Positions 25,301 through 34,041 of a stretch of 64,000 bases of DNA are shown in pieces; position 1 is the stretch's first letter, and each line of letters opens with the position of its first letter. Made by a program: the position numbers and the translations under genes. The notes below the pieces were generated by a model. That model did no database searches. It worked only from the letters and a program-made list of their open reading frames with translations, and was not told where the DNA came from. This DNA is from CAYJPV01 sp964372095 (GTDB taxonomy: Bacteria; Acidobacteriota; Vicinamibacteria; Vicinamibacterales; JAKQTR01), in contig CAYJPV010000015.1 of the NCBI GenBank assembly GCA_964372095.1, positions 1-64,000 of the forward strand, written 5' to 3'.

Positions 25301-26297
25301 CGATCCCCGCCGCAGCCATCCCCCGAACCACGTCTTTCCAGCCATCCTCGAGCTTGAACCGCGGCGTGAATCCGGTCTCGCGGACGAGCAACGATCCGTC
25401 CACGGCCACGTCTTCCGTGTACCGCTTCAGCCGTTCGTGAATGGGGTCGTCGCCGCGGCCCAGCATGCCCATGATCGTGTCGAACGCACTGGCCAGTGCG
25501 AATGCCGGGGACGCCGGGATGTGGACGTTGGGGGGCCGGCGGCCGAGCGCCTCGCAGATAGCCCGAACGATGTCGTCGGTCGTGTGCACGTCGCCGTCCG
25601 TGACGTTGTACGTGCGCCCGGCCGCGCCCGGGGTGTCGAGGACACGCGTGATGGCCCTGGCGACATCCCCTTCGTGAATCAGCGTCCGCCTGTTCTGCCC
25701 GTCTCCGATCGGCAGGAACCGCCCTTTGGCCAACGCCTCGACGAGCGACCGGTAGTTGCCTTTGACTTTGGGACCGTAGACGGCCGCCAGTCGCAGCACG
25801 GTTCCGAGAGGCGTGGCATCGGCACGGCACGCGGCCCGTACAACATCTTCGGCGGCAAGCTTCGTCACGGCGTAGGGCGTGTCGGGATTCAGCGCCGCCG
25901 CTTCGGTTGCGGTCTCTCCCCGCGACGGGCCGTACACGGAAATCGTGCTCGCGTACACCACACGCTGCACACCGGCCTGTTTCGCGGCTTCCACGATGGT
26001 CGTGGTGCCGCGGACGTTGACGTGCCTGTAGGCATCGAGGTCGCGCGAAGGCGGCCCCTTGAGGTGCAGCCTTGCCGCCAGATGGACGACCGCAGCCGCC
26101 CCTTCGACGGCCGCGGCGACGGCGGCCGGGTCGGTGATATCCCCCCAGCGCGATTCGGTCCCTGGGATGGTCGTGCTGTCCTTGCCGGCGAGCGACAACG
26201 TCCGCACCCGGCGGCCGCTCCGGAGCAGCTCCGCGACGATGCCGGGCCCGATGGCGCCACTGGCGCCGGTCACGAGTACGAGGTCGCCGTGTGCCAC
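25266..26297 (-). CDS. NAD-dependent sugar epimerase/reductase (extended SDR)
   Basis: The 343-residue protein has the nucleotide-binding loop GASGAIG (residues 11-17), a Ser/Thr pair in VVYASTISVYG, and the catalytic YxxxK in TPYAVTKLAAE. It belongs to the extended SDRs that act on nucleotide sugars, such as 4-epimerases and 4-ketoreductases. In FucNAc/QuiNAc clusters a gene in this position often reduces UDP-4-keto-QuiNAc or epimerises HexNAc, but the exact substrate is not visible. It starts with GTG one base after the stop of the WbuB-like gene. Confidence 0.8.
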   Translation of the reverse strand: MAHGDLVLVTGASGAIGPGIVAELLRSGRRVRTLSLAGKDSTTIPGTESRWGDITDPAAVAAAVEGAAAVVHLAARLHLKGPPSRDLDAYRHVNVRGTTTIVEAAKQAGVQRVVYASTISVYGPSRGETATEAAALNPDTPYAVTKLAAEDVVRAACRADATPLGTVLRLAAVYGPKVKGNYRSLVEALAKGRFLPIGDGQNRRTLIHEGDVARAITRVLDTPGAAGRTYNVTDGDVHTTDDIVRAICEALGRRPPNVHIPASPAFALASAFDTIMGMLGRGDDPIHERLKRYTEDVAVDGSLLVRETGFTPRFKLEDGWKDVVRGMAAAGIVRTRALTSRPS

Positions 26298-26298
26298 G

Positions 26299-27555
26299 TT
26301 ACGCGGATCTCCCCTGCGTCAAGGCGCCGAACAACTCCAGGTACTGCCCGACGATTCGCGCAGCCGAATACTGCTCCTGCACGAACGCGCGCCCGCGCGC
26401 GCCCCGGGTCTCCCATGACGTGCGGTCGGCGAAAGCCGCCGCGACGGCATCCGCCAGCGCGCGGCCGTCGTTGGGCGGCACGGTCACGCCGCTGCCTGCT
26501 TCGGCAATCAACGCGACGACCTCCGAGTCCGGTTCACAGATCCCGACAGCGGGTCTCCCGCATGCGAGGATGCGGTAAATCTTCGACGGCAGGCCCTGGT
26601 GTCCGGTCCCTTCCGCCTGCGGCACGAGGCAGATGTCAGACGAGGCATAGATATCGGGGACCGAGGAATACGGCTGGTACGGCAGGAACAGCACGTTGTC
26701 CAGCCGATCCCGCTCGGCCTGGGCCCGCAGGGCCGGCAGCGCCGCGCCGTCTCCGACCATCAGGAACACGACGTCCGGAGTGCCCGTCAGCAGGCGCGCG
26801 GCATCCAGCACCGACCCGAGCCCCTGCGGCACGCCCATGTTGCCGGCGTACGACACCACGAAACGTCCCACGAGGCCGTGCGCGCGGGCAAACGCGTTGT
26901 CTCGCGGCCTGAGGGGCAGTTCATCGGGGTCGACGAAGTTCGGGATGCGCACGACCTTCGATCGGGGCACGCCTTTGCCCAGCAGACTGGCCTCCATCCC
27001 CCGGCTGATCACGGTGAGCGCCGCGGCCTTGGCATACACCAGCCGCTCGAGGCGGCGGAAGAACGTGATCACCAACGGACGCCGGAGAGCTCCCAGCGTG
27101 ACGGCGACATCCGGATACACTTCCTGGACGTTGTAGACAAACGGAATGCCGCGAATGGCGCCGAGCAGCCAGGCGGCCAGCGCCACCGTCAGCGGTGGCG
27201 GCGGCGTGGCCAGGATGACATCACAGCCGCGGGACACGCTCAGGCCGAGCAGGGTCGATGCCAGCTGGTACCACACCCACGACACCAGCCGGACGAAGAC
27301 GGGGTTCGCCTTGTCCGGCATCTTCACGTGATACGCGGTCACGCCGTCGATGGTGCTCTTCACGATCAGTGAGCCGAAGACGGGCACCATGTTCTTCTGC
27401 CAGGCGCCTATCGCGTCGGCATGGTAGTGCGGCGTGCTGGTCAGCACCACCACCTCGTGCCCCTGCCGCCGGAAACCGAACGCGTGGCCGCCGACGACGT
27501 GGGCCGTCGACACGTTGTCCGGCGGAAATACCAGACTGAGGATCAGGACCTTCAT
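26299..27555 (-). CDS. wbuB: Family 4 glycosyltransferase, WbuB-like (L-FucNAc transferase)
   Basis: The 418-residue GT-B enzyme has an N-terminal acceptor domain (LVFPPDNVSTAHVVGGHA, then NVQEVYPDVAV) and a C-terminal donor-binding domain with FVVSYAGNMGVPQGLG and LPSKIYRILACGRPAVG. The architecture and the DVAV region match WbuB, which adds L-FucNAc in E. coli O26 and is usually encoded beside fnlABC. Here it directly follows the fnlC homologue with a 4-nt overlap. The donor UDP-L-FucNAc is an inference from that linkage. It acts at the cytoplasmic face of the membrane. Confidence 0.83.
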   Translation of the reverse strand: MKVLILSLVFPPDNVSTAHVVGGHAFGFRRQGHEVVVLTSTPHYHADAIGAWQKNMVPVFGSLIVKSTIDGVTAYHVKMPDKANPVFVRLVSWVWYQLASTLLGLSVSRGCDVILATPPPPLTVALAAWLLGAIRGIPFVYNVQEVYPDVAVTLGALRRPLVITFFRRLERLVYAKAAALTVISRGMEASLLGKGVPRSKVVRIPNFVDPDELPLRPRDNAFARAHGLVGRFVVSYAGNMGVPQGLGSVLDAARLLTGTPDVVFLMVGDGAALPALRAQAERDRLDNVLFLPYQPYSSVPDIYASSDICLVPQAEGTGHQGLPSKIYRILACGRPAVGICEPDSEVVALIAEAGSGVTVPPNDGRALADAVAAAFADRTSWETRGARGRAFVQEQYSAARIVGQYLELFGALTQGRSA

Positions 27556-28676
27556 GCAGAGGGTTTCTGCCAGACCACCCGGTTCACGTAGTCGGTGTAG
27601 CTCATGATGATCCGCACGACTTTCTCCGAGACGTTCGGGACGGCGTAGTCCTCGACGATCTGGAGGACCCGGTCGGCGCCGCGCAACTGGGTCTCGAGGA
27701 TGGCCAGCGCCTCACGCACGCGCGGCCACGCCAGGCCGGTCATCATGACGGCGCCTTCTTCCATGCCCTCGGGCCGCTCGTGGGCCGCCCGGATGTTCAG
27801 CGCCGGGAAGTTCAGCACCGACGACTCTTCGGTGATCGTGCCGCTGTCCGACAACACCGCTCGCGCTTCCGTCTGCAGCTTCACGTAGTCGCAGAACCCG
27901 AACGGCTTCGACAACTCCACCTGCGCCGGAAGCGTCACGTTCTCCTGCTCGAGACGTTTCCGCGTGCGGGGGTGCGTCGACACGATGACCCGCAACCCGG
28001 TTCCGGCCAGGTGCCTGAGCACGTCCAGCAGTTCGGCAAACCGGGCGGGATCGTCGACGTTCTCCTCGCGGTGCGCACTCACCACGTAGTACGCGCGGTG
28101 CTCGAGCCCCAGCCGCGTCAACACGTCCGACGCGTCGATCTTCGGCCGGTAATGCGTCAGCACCTCGTACATCGGGCTCCCGGTCTTGATCACGCGATCG
28201 GGCGGGATACCTTCGCGCAGCAGGTACTCCCGCGAGATTGTGGAGTACGGCATGTTGATGTCGCTGACGTGATCGACGATCCGCCGGTTGATTTCTTCGG
28301 GCACACGCTGGTCGAAACACCGGTTGCCCGCCTCCATGTGGAACACGGGTATCTTCTGCCGTTTCGCGGAGATTGCCGCAAGGCAGCTGTTGGTGTCCCC
28401 GAGAATCAGGACCGCATCGGGTTTCACCTCACGGAGCGTGGCGTCCGACTTGGCGATCACGAGGCCAATCGTCTCGGCGGCGGTCTGCCCGGCGGCATCC
28501 AGGAACACGTCCGGCCGGCGGATGCCCAGGTCGTCGAAGAAGATCTGGTTCAGTTCGTAGTCGTAGTTCTGCCCGGTGTGGACGAGCACATGGTCCACGT
28601 GCCGGTCCAGCGCGGCCATCACGCGCGACAGCCGGATAATCTCGGGGCGGGTTCCGACGATGGTGGCGACCTTCAT
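27552..28676 (-). CDS. fnlC: UDP-N-acetyl-sugar 2-epimerase (FnlC/WbjD/CapG)
   Basis: The 374-residue protein is a non-hydrolysing 2-epimerase of the WecB superfamily: VGTRPEIIRL at the start, ILGDTNSCL, HMEAGNRCFDQRVPEE, SAHREENVD and SDSGTITEESSVL. The HMEAGNRCFD variant and the C-terminal YTDYVNRVVWQK are typical of FnlC/WbjD/CapG rather than WecB. It would catalyse the last step, UDP-L-PneNAc (2-acetamido-2,6-dideoxy-L-talose) to UDP-L-FucNAc. It overlaps both neighbours by 4 nt within the fnlA-fnlB-fnlC order. Confidence 0.92.
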   Translation of the reverse strand: MKVATIVGTRPEIIRLSRVMAALDRHVDHVLVHTGQNYDYELNQIFFDDLGIRRPDVFLDAAGQTAAETIGLVIAKSDATLREVKPDAVLILGDTNSCLAAISAKRQKIPVFHMEAGNRCFDQRVPEEINRRIVDHVSDINMPYSTISREYLLREGIPPDRVIKTGSPMYEVLTHYRPKIDASDVLTRLGLEHRAYYVVSAHREENVDDPARFAELLDVLRHLAGTGLRVIVSTHPRTRKRLEQENVTLPAQVELSKPFGFCDYVKLQTEARAVLSDSGTITEESSVLNFPALNIRAAHERPEGMEEGAVMMTGLAWPRVREALAILETQLRGADRVLQIVEDYAVPNVSEKVVRIIMSYTDYVNRVVWQKPSA

Positions 28677-29830
28677 GAAGCCTCGGGGTCCGTCAGCACG
28701 GGCCGGAAGTAGGTGTCTGGCCGGTCCTGGTCGAGAATCTGGTCCGACCAGAAGAGCGTCACGAGCACGGTGGTGCCCACGTTTTCAATCGAGTGGGTAT
28801 ACCCCGGCGGGATATCCACGACACGGAACTGTTCGCCGCTGACGGGGTATTCCACCAGTTCGCCCGTCATCATGTGACGGAACCGGATGATCGCGTGGCC
28901 CTCGACGACGAGGAACTTCTCGCACTTCGTATCGTGGTAATGGTTGCCGCGCGTGATGCCGGGTTTCGTCCGCGAGACGAACACCTGCCCGAAGGCCCCT
29001 TGCTTGACGAACTCGGCCAGCGAACCGCGCGGGTCGGTGCGCTGCTCCAGATCGTAGGCGAAGTCTCCGGGCTCCAGGTACGACAGGTACGTCCCGTAGA
29101 GCGCCAGGACGAAGGGATCCGAGAAGTCGGGAAGACGCAGCGTCGTGCGCTGGTCGCGGAACGACCGGATCAGCGTCGCAAGCTCGCCCAGCGTCCGCCG
29201 GTACGAGGGCAGCGGGTCCGCGTACCGCACGCCGCCGGGGCGATCGGCAACAGTGGCCAGTTCCCCCAGGAACGCGGCCACCACGTCGTCCACGTGCGTG
29301 AGGTCGACGACGTTGGCGGGATCGGAGATCTGGATCGGCAGATCCCGGGCGATGTTATGGCAGAAGGTCGCCGTCACGGAGTTGTAGTTGGGACGGCACC
29401 ACTTGCCGAAGAGGTTCTTGAGCCGGTGGATGACCACCGGCGCGCCAGTCGCGTCGCTGAAGCGCCGTACGGCTTCCTCGGCCGCGCGTTTGCTGCGGCC
29501 GTAGGGGTTGTCCAGGTCGGCCTGGATCGAGGAGGCCAGGACGAAGACGGGCCGGCGGCCGTGGGCCGTCAGGCGGTCGCAGAGTTCGCCGGTGAAGCCG
29601 GCGTTACCGGTCTCAAAGTCTCCGGGACGCTCGGGCCGGTTGACACCGGCCAGATGAAACACCACGTCGGCCGAGACCAGCGCGCGCGCCAGGTCGTCTG
29701 GCGGGCTGTCCAGATCGATGCCAGTCAGGGTCACGCCGGTCTGCCGGCCCAGGGCGACGCACAGGTTGCGGCCGAGGAACCCGTTGGCGCCGGTCACCAG
29801 GACGCGCACATCAGTCTCCATCGGGCTCAT
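28673..29830 (-). CDS. fnlB: Bifunctional SDR-cupin C3-epimerase/C4-reductase (FnlB/WbjC/CapF)
   Basis: The 385-residue protein has an N-terminal SDR domain (TGANGFLGRNL, then YGRSKRAAEE) and a C-terminal cupin from about residue 260, with GNHYHDTKCEKFLVVEG and the C-terminal GYTHSIENVG. CapF has this same two-domain layout: the cupin epimerises C3 with the help of a metal, and the SDR reduces C4 with NADPH. ATG at 29830 overlaps the fnlA stop (ATGA). A second ATG at 29821 would cut only three residues. Confidence 0.92.
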   Translation of the reverse strand: MSPMETDVRVLVTGANGFLGRNLCVALGRQTGVTLTGIDLDSPPDDLARALVSADVVFHLAGVNRPERPGDFETGNAGFTGELCDRLTAHGRRPVFVLASSIQADLDNPYGRSKRAAEEAVRRFSDATGAPVVIHRLKNLFGKWCRPNYNSVTATFCHNIARDLPIQISDPANVVDLTHVDDVVAAFLGELATVADRPGGVRYADPLPSYRRTLGELATLIRSFRDQRTTLRLPDFSDPFVLALYGTYLSYLEPGDFAYDLEQRTDPRGSLAEFVKQGAFGQVFVSRTKPGITRGNHYHDTKCEKFLVVEGHAIIRFRHMMTGELVEYPVSGEQFRVVDIPPGYTHSIENVGTTVLVTLFWSDQILDQDRPDTYFRPVLTDPEAS

Positions 29831-30855
29831 ACCTCGAACCGTTCGCCGCGCCTGGCCTGCTGCACGCATTCCAGGGTGAGCAGGAGGCTGGCCATGCCGT
29901 CGACGTCCAGTTGCTGCGTGTTGTCGGAGTTGTAGTCGTCGACGCGGCTGACCCGCTCGTTGCCTTCGTTGAAGTAGAGGTTGTAGTTCAGGTCGCGGGC
30001 GTCGCAGGGCACCCGGTAGTAGTGGCCCTGGTCTTCAGCCACGGCCATTTCTTCCCTGGTCAGGAGCGTCTCGTACCGCTTCTCTCCGTGGCGCGTCCCG
30101 ATCACCTCGATGGGGCAGGTCATCGACAACACCTGGTTGATGGCGCGCGCCAGCGTGTCGATCGTCGCGGCCGGCGCCTTCTGCACGAACGTATCACCGG
30201 GCCGGCCGTGGGTGAAGGCGAAGAGCACCAGGTCGACCGAGTCTTCAATCGTCATCATGAACCGCGTCATGTGCGGGTCGGTCACGGTCAGGGGCCCGCC
30301 CGACCGCGCCTGCGTCAGGAAAAGCGGCACGACCGAACCCCGGCTGGCCATGACGTTGCCGTACCGGGTGATGCAGATCACGGTCCGCGTGCCCGCCACC
30401 CGGCTCTTGGCCACCGCGAGTTTCTCCATCATGGCCTTCGAGATGCCCATGGCGTTGATCGGGTAGACGGCTTTGTCCGTGCTGAGCACCACGACCCGCT
30501 GCACGCCCGCCATGATGGCCTGGCTCAGCACGTTCTCGGTCCCGATGGCATTGGTGCGCAGCGCCTCGAGCGGGAAGAACTCACAGCTCGGCACCTGCTT
30601 GAGGGCGGCGGCGTGAAACACGAAATCCACGCCCTCCATGGCGTCGCGCAAGCCGTCGGCGTTCCGCACGTCCCCGATGTAGAACTTCAGCTTCGAGCTG
30701 CCGTAGACGCGGCGCATGTCGTCCTGCTTCTTCTCGTCGCGGGAGAAGACGCGGATCTCCCGGATGTCGGTCGACAGGAACCGCCGCAGCACGGCATTGC
30801 CGAACGTCCCGGTTCCGCCCGTGATCAGCAGCGTCCTGTTCGTGAATTCGCCCAT
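29827..30855 (-). CDS. fnlA: UDP-GlcNAc 4,6-dehydratase/5-epimerase (FnlA/WbjB/CapE)
   Basis: The 342-residue protein equals CapE in length. It has the NAD loop GGTGTFGN (13-20), FSRDEKKQDDMRR, HAAALKQVPSCEFFP, and LSTDKAVYPINAMGISKAMMEK, where Met replaces the usual SDR tyrosine (MxxxK), as in CapE and its relatives. It opens the UDP-L-FucNAc pathway by converting UDP-GlcNAc to the 4-keto-6-deoxy-L-talo sugar. ATG at 30855 is supported by length; a longer reading to 31092 adds antisense of the next gene. It lies 5 nt after the stop of the upstream transferase gene. Confidence 0.93.
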   Translation of the reverse strand: MGEFTNRTLLITGGTGTFGNAVLRRFLSTDIREIRVFSRDEKKQDDMRRVYGSSKLKFYIGDVRNADGLRDAMEGVDFVFHAAALKQVPSCEFFPLEALRTNAIGTENVLSQAIMAGVQRVVVLSTDKAVYPINAMGISKAMMEKLAVAKSRVAGTRTVICITRYGNVMASRGSVVPLFLTQARSGGPLTVTDPHMTRFMMTIEDSVDLVLFAFTHGRPGDTFVQKAPAATIDTLARAINQVLSMTCPIEVIGTRHGEKRYETLLTREEMAVAEDQGHYYRVPCDARDLNYNLYFNEGNERVSRVDDYNSDNTQQLDVDGMASLLLTLECVQQARRGERFEV

Positions 30856-30860
30856 GGTCC

Positions 30861-31925
30861 TTACCCGGCCTTTCCTGCCGTCATGCGATCGAGCATCTCC
30901 GCCACGACCGTGTCCCACGTCTTCAGATTCGCACCCGACATCTGCTCCCGCCGGACGTGCAGCAGCGCCCTCGAGACGCCCGGCACGGCTTCTTCCGTGA
31001 ACGGCACGCCTTCGAGCAGCTCCCGGTGGGGCCCCAGATCCGACAGGTACGACTCGTCCACGAAAAACGCGCCTTCCGACGCCGCGTTCCACGAATTCTC
31101 GACCCGCGTGGTGGAGATGTAGTAGCGGCTCCTGCGCAAGTACGCCATCACCTCGGTGCGCGGCAACGCACCCGCAAGCCGGATGTCAGGCCGGCCGCGC
31201 AGCCGTTCGGGAACGGCCATGCCATGCGCGCGCGCGCCAGGCGAGTGATCCCCGATCACGACGAGCGTGAGGCCCGGGTTCCGCTTCCGAAGCATGTCGA
31301 ACACGTGGTACGAGTCTTCGAGGCCCTTGTACCAGTATGTCCCGACCACCGTCGCGATGTTGTCCATCTCTCCCGTCTGGCCCTCCTGCAGGAGGCGCAG
31401 TTCGTCGTCACTGCCATTGACGGACACAACATGGCGATCGTCCTCGACCGCGCCCATCAGCCGGAGCGAGTTTCGCGACTCGGCCGACACGACGTCGGCC
31501 AGGTGCAGGCGGCGGCGGATCTTCCAGCCGAGGATGCCGAACTTGATCCGGAACTTCAGCGGCGACGGAATGCCGGCTAGTCCCAGGGGCAGGACATTGC
31601 TCAGGTGAAACCAGTTCAGATGCCCGCAGCGGCTCGGGATCGGAATGCCGTAGGAATAATAACAATCCGGCGTGCCCGTCTGGCGGAGGATGTCCGGCAG
31701 GTACGCGGCGTCATCGACGAGGCGCTGCAGCACGGACTGGCCGGCCACGAAGTACCGGTTTCGCGGGAACTCCCGGGCGAGGCTGGCCCGTTGCGGGTGC
31801 ACGATGAACCACGCGCCCCCGTGGCCGTCGAACCAGCGGGCGTATTCATAGAGCCGCTTGAACCCGCCGCCGATGGGCGACGCCGCGAAGTTCAGGAGAA
31901 TCCGGTGTTCGACCGGCCCGCTCAT
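30861..31925 (-). CDS. Putative GT-B glycosyltransferase (family 4-like)
   Basis: The 354-residue protein looks like a GT-B glycosyltransferase: a glycine-rich start (SPIGGGFKRLYEYA), an interdomain region, then VVGTYWYKGLEDSYHVFDML, LVVIGDHS and a C-terminal NSWNAASEGAFFV, in the position of the donor-binding Glu region. Similarity to a named family is weak. ATG at 31925 overlaps the stop of the polymerase-like gene (ATGA). Its position just upstream of fnlA suggests that it adds one of the sugars of the same repeat unit. Confidence 0.65.
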   Translation of the reverse strand: MSGPVEHRILLNFAASPIGGGFKRLYEYARWFDGHGGAWFIVHPQRASLAREFPRNRYFVAGQSVLQRLVDDAAYLPDILRQTGTPDCYYSYGIPIPSRCGHLNWFHLSNVLPLGLAGIPSPLKFRIKFGILGWKIRRRLHLADVVSAESRNSLRLMGAVEDDRHVVSVNGSDDELRLLQEGQTGEMDNIATVVGTYWYKGLEDSYHVFDMLRKRNPGLTLVVIGDHSPGARAHGMAVPERLRGRPDIRLAGALPRTEVMAYLRRSRYYISTTRVENSWNAASEGAFFVDESYLSDLGPHRELLEGVPFTEEAVPGVSRALLHVRREQMSGANLKTWDTVVAEMLDRMTAGKAG

Positions 31926-33130
31926 GCCGCTGCCGCCTCCGGCCGGGTCGGCTGCGGGTGTGTGCCCGGCCGGCGCCGCGCCGTGATCCCGAGCAGGATC
32001 CAGGTGAGGGGGAACGTGATCGAGAACGTGAGCAGGATGAACATCAGCGCGAGCCACGAATACGTCAGGCTGAAGACGTCCAGGCGGAACGACGCCATGA
32101 GCACGACGGCCAGGAAGAACACGAACAGGAAACCCATCTCAGCGAGGTACAGCCCGCCGGCGTTGAGGACGCCGCCTACGGTTTCGGGCCTGGCCTGCTC
32201 GAAGATCCGCTCCAGCCGGTACCGCTCGTTCATCTCGGACGCCACGTAGGGAAAGGCCCCGCCCCCGGCGCCCAGCGGGTGATGGTACAGCGAAAGCACG
32301 CCCACGATCAGACTGCGCGTCCGCTCCTGCGCGGACCCGTCAGAGACAACCTGCTTGGGGTTTTCGTACGCCGCCACGACGATGGCGCCGCCGCGCGAGT
32401 CGGCCATGGGCCCGATGATGAGGGCAAGGCCGATGACGACGGCGGTGATCAGGCCGATCCACACCATCGGCTTCATGCCCCGGAAGGCGTAGTACACGAT
32501 GGCAATGGCGATCACCACGAAGAGGAACACGAAGCCTGTGGCGGACCGGCTCAGCAGCAGGGCCACGATCGACATGCCCAGGCCGCTCCAGAACATCTTC
32601 GGTCCCATGCCGCCGTACTTGCGGTAGTAGAACACCAGCAGACCGTGGGCCAGGGCCATCGCCGCGAGGAAACTGGGCTCGGCGGAGAGCCCGGACATGC
32701 CCCGCCCCATGAATCCGAATTCTTTGACCGTCCTGACGACGTATGGCGCCAGCCTGCTGTACAGGTCCAGGAACTGCCACTGGAACATCGTCGCGGCAAA
32801 GTTCAGCAGAATGGCGGCAAAGAGCGTCTTGTGGGAAAAGCGGAACGCGTGTTTCCTGACGACGTAGTAGACCACGAACGCGAGGAACAGGCCGACTCGC
32901 TCGCGCAGGGTGAAGATGCCATCCGGCAGCACGAAGCAGAACGACCACACGGCGATCGCGAGGAAGATGCCCTGCACGGCGCCAACCGTGAACTTCCCCC
33001 GGACGATGTCGATCGCGATCAGGAGGACGGCCACGATGAACGCCGGCAACTGCACGTCGGACCGGACCGGCACCGGTGACATGAACGGCAGGAGCGCGAA
33101 GAAGAAGAAGAGGTTCGCGAGCGCGGTCAC
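31922..33130 (-). CDS. Wzy-like polysaccharide polymerase, multi-spanning
   Basis: The 402-residue protein has about ten to twelve membrane segments, short basic cytoplasmic loops, and a large loop after segment eight with the charged stretch QVVSDGSAQERTRSLIVG and a GAGGGAFPYVASEMNERYRLE region. The topology is that of O-antigen/exopolysaccharide polymerases, a family with very low sequence conservation. It would join lipid-linked repeat units in the periplasm. The start GTG at 33130 overlaps the methyltransferase stop (GTGA). Confidence 0.72.
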   Translation of the reverse strand: MTALANLFFFFALLPFMSPVPVRSDVQLPAFIVAVLLIAIDIVRGKFTVGAVQGIFLAIAVWSFCFVLPDGIFTLRERVGLFLAFVVYYVVRKHAFRFSHKTLFAAILLNFAATMFQWQFLDLYSRLAPYVVRTVKEFGFMGRGMSGLSAEPSFLAAMALAHGLLVFYYRKYGGMGPKMFWSGLGMSIVALLLSRSATGFVFLFVVIAIAIVYYAFRGMKPMVWIGLITAVVIGLALIIGPMADSRGGAIVVAAYENPKQVVSDGSAQERTRSLIVGVLSLYHHPLGAGGGAFPYVASEMNERYRLERIFEQARPETVGGVLNAGGLYLAEMGFLFVFFLAVVLMASFRLDVFSLTYSWLALMFILLTFSITFPLTWILLGITARRRPGTHPQPTRPEAAAA

Positions 33131-34041
33131 GGCTTCAGCCTTGCGACGACCCTGAACTTCAGCGTCGCCAGATCGTCATCGGCCAGGCCCCGGAACTGCG
33201 GATCCAGCTGCGGCCTGATTCGGGAGATCTCCGCGTCAGGCAGGCGGTCGAGCACCTCACAGGCCAGGACCTCGAATCCCCGCTGCTGAAGGAGGTGTCG
33301 GTAACCCGATGCGCGCACTCTGTTCGACCCTCCGCGGTTGCTGAACATCAGGTTCCAGGTGGCGTCCGAATAGTAGAGCAATCGCAGCGGTTCCGTCTCG
33401 TGATTGTGTACGCCTCCGAGGCTGACCAGGTGGCAGAAAAAGATACACAGGCCTCCGGGTTTCAGGATACGCCCGAGCGCGGTGATGCCGGCATCGAGGT
33501 CTGTCACGTGTTCCAGGGCGAAATGCGAGAGCGCGATGTCGTAGAGCTTTGGCAGGCGCCGAGCCACTGTCTCGAGCGGGCAATCGGCGTGGTAGCCGAT
33601 CGTGTCGAACGCGAAGACGGGGAGGCCGCCGGAGGTCCGGTATTCTCCGGCGCACAAGGCCCGCTGGTCCTCGGGCAGCCCGGCCAGCAGGGCTTCGTAG
33701 ACCTGCGCGGACTGCCGGGTGACCTGCACGTCCGGGAACCGGTCGATGGCGTCGGCCCGCGACGTGCCGGCCGCTACCTGCAGCAACTGCACGCCCAGCG
33801 TCGCGCCTGGTCCGATCTCGATGGTGTGCTTGCCGTGCCACCAGGACTCGTCCAGGCCGATGCTCGCCAGGCCCTCCTGGTAGCGGCTGAAGATGGTACG
33901 CGTGTGGGCGAGCGCGGCGGGCACATCAAGGAGCCCCGTGGTGCGTCCCCCGCCAAGACGTTCTCGTACACGCGCGATTGCCCTGTTCCCCATGACGAGG
34001 TTCTTGGCCATCTCGCGCAGCACGTCGAGGGGTTCGATCAT
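33127..34041 (-). CDS. Class I SAM-dependent methyltransferase
   Basis: The 304-residue protein has a Rossmann methyltransferase core: motif I TIEIGPGATLGVQLL (near residues 72-86), an acidic residue in ADAIDRFPD, DIALSHFALEHVTDLDAG, and ILKPGGLCIFFCH. The substrate is not known; the neighbours suggest a sugar or lipid-linked glycan O- or C-methylation. An N-terminal region of about 70 residues precedes the core and may bind the acceptor. It overlaps genes on both sides by 4 nt. Confidence 0.78.
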   Translation of the reverse strand: MIEPLDVLREMAKNLVMGNRAIARVRERLGGGRTTGLLDVPAALAHTRTIFSRYQEGLASIGLDESWWHGKHTIEIGPGATLGVQLLQVAAGTSRADAIDRFPDVQVTRQSAQVYEALLAGLPEDQRALCAGEYRTSGGLPVFAFDTIGYHADCPLETVARRLPKLYDIALSHFALEHVTDLDAGITALGRILKPGGLCIFFCHLVSLGGVHNHETEPLRLLYYSDATWNLMFSNRGGSNRVRASGYRHLLQQRGFEVLACEVLDRLPDAEISRIRPQLDPQFRGLADDDLATLKFRVVARLKP

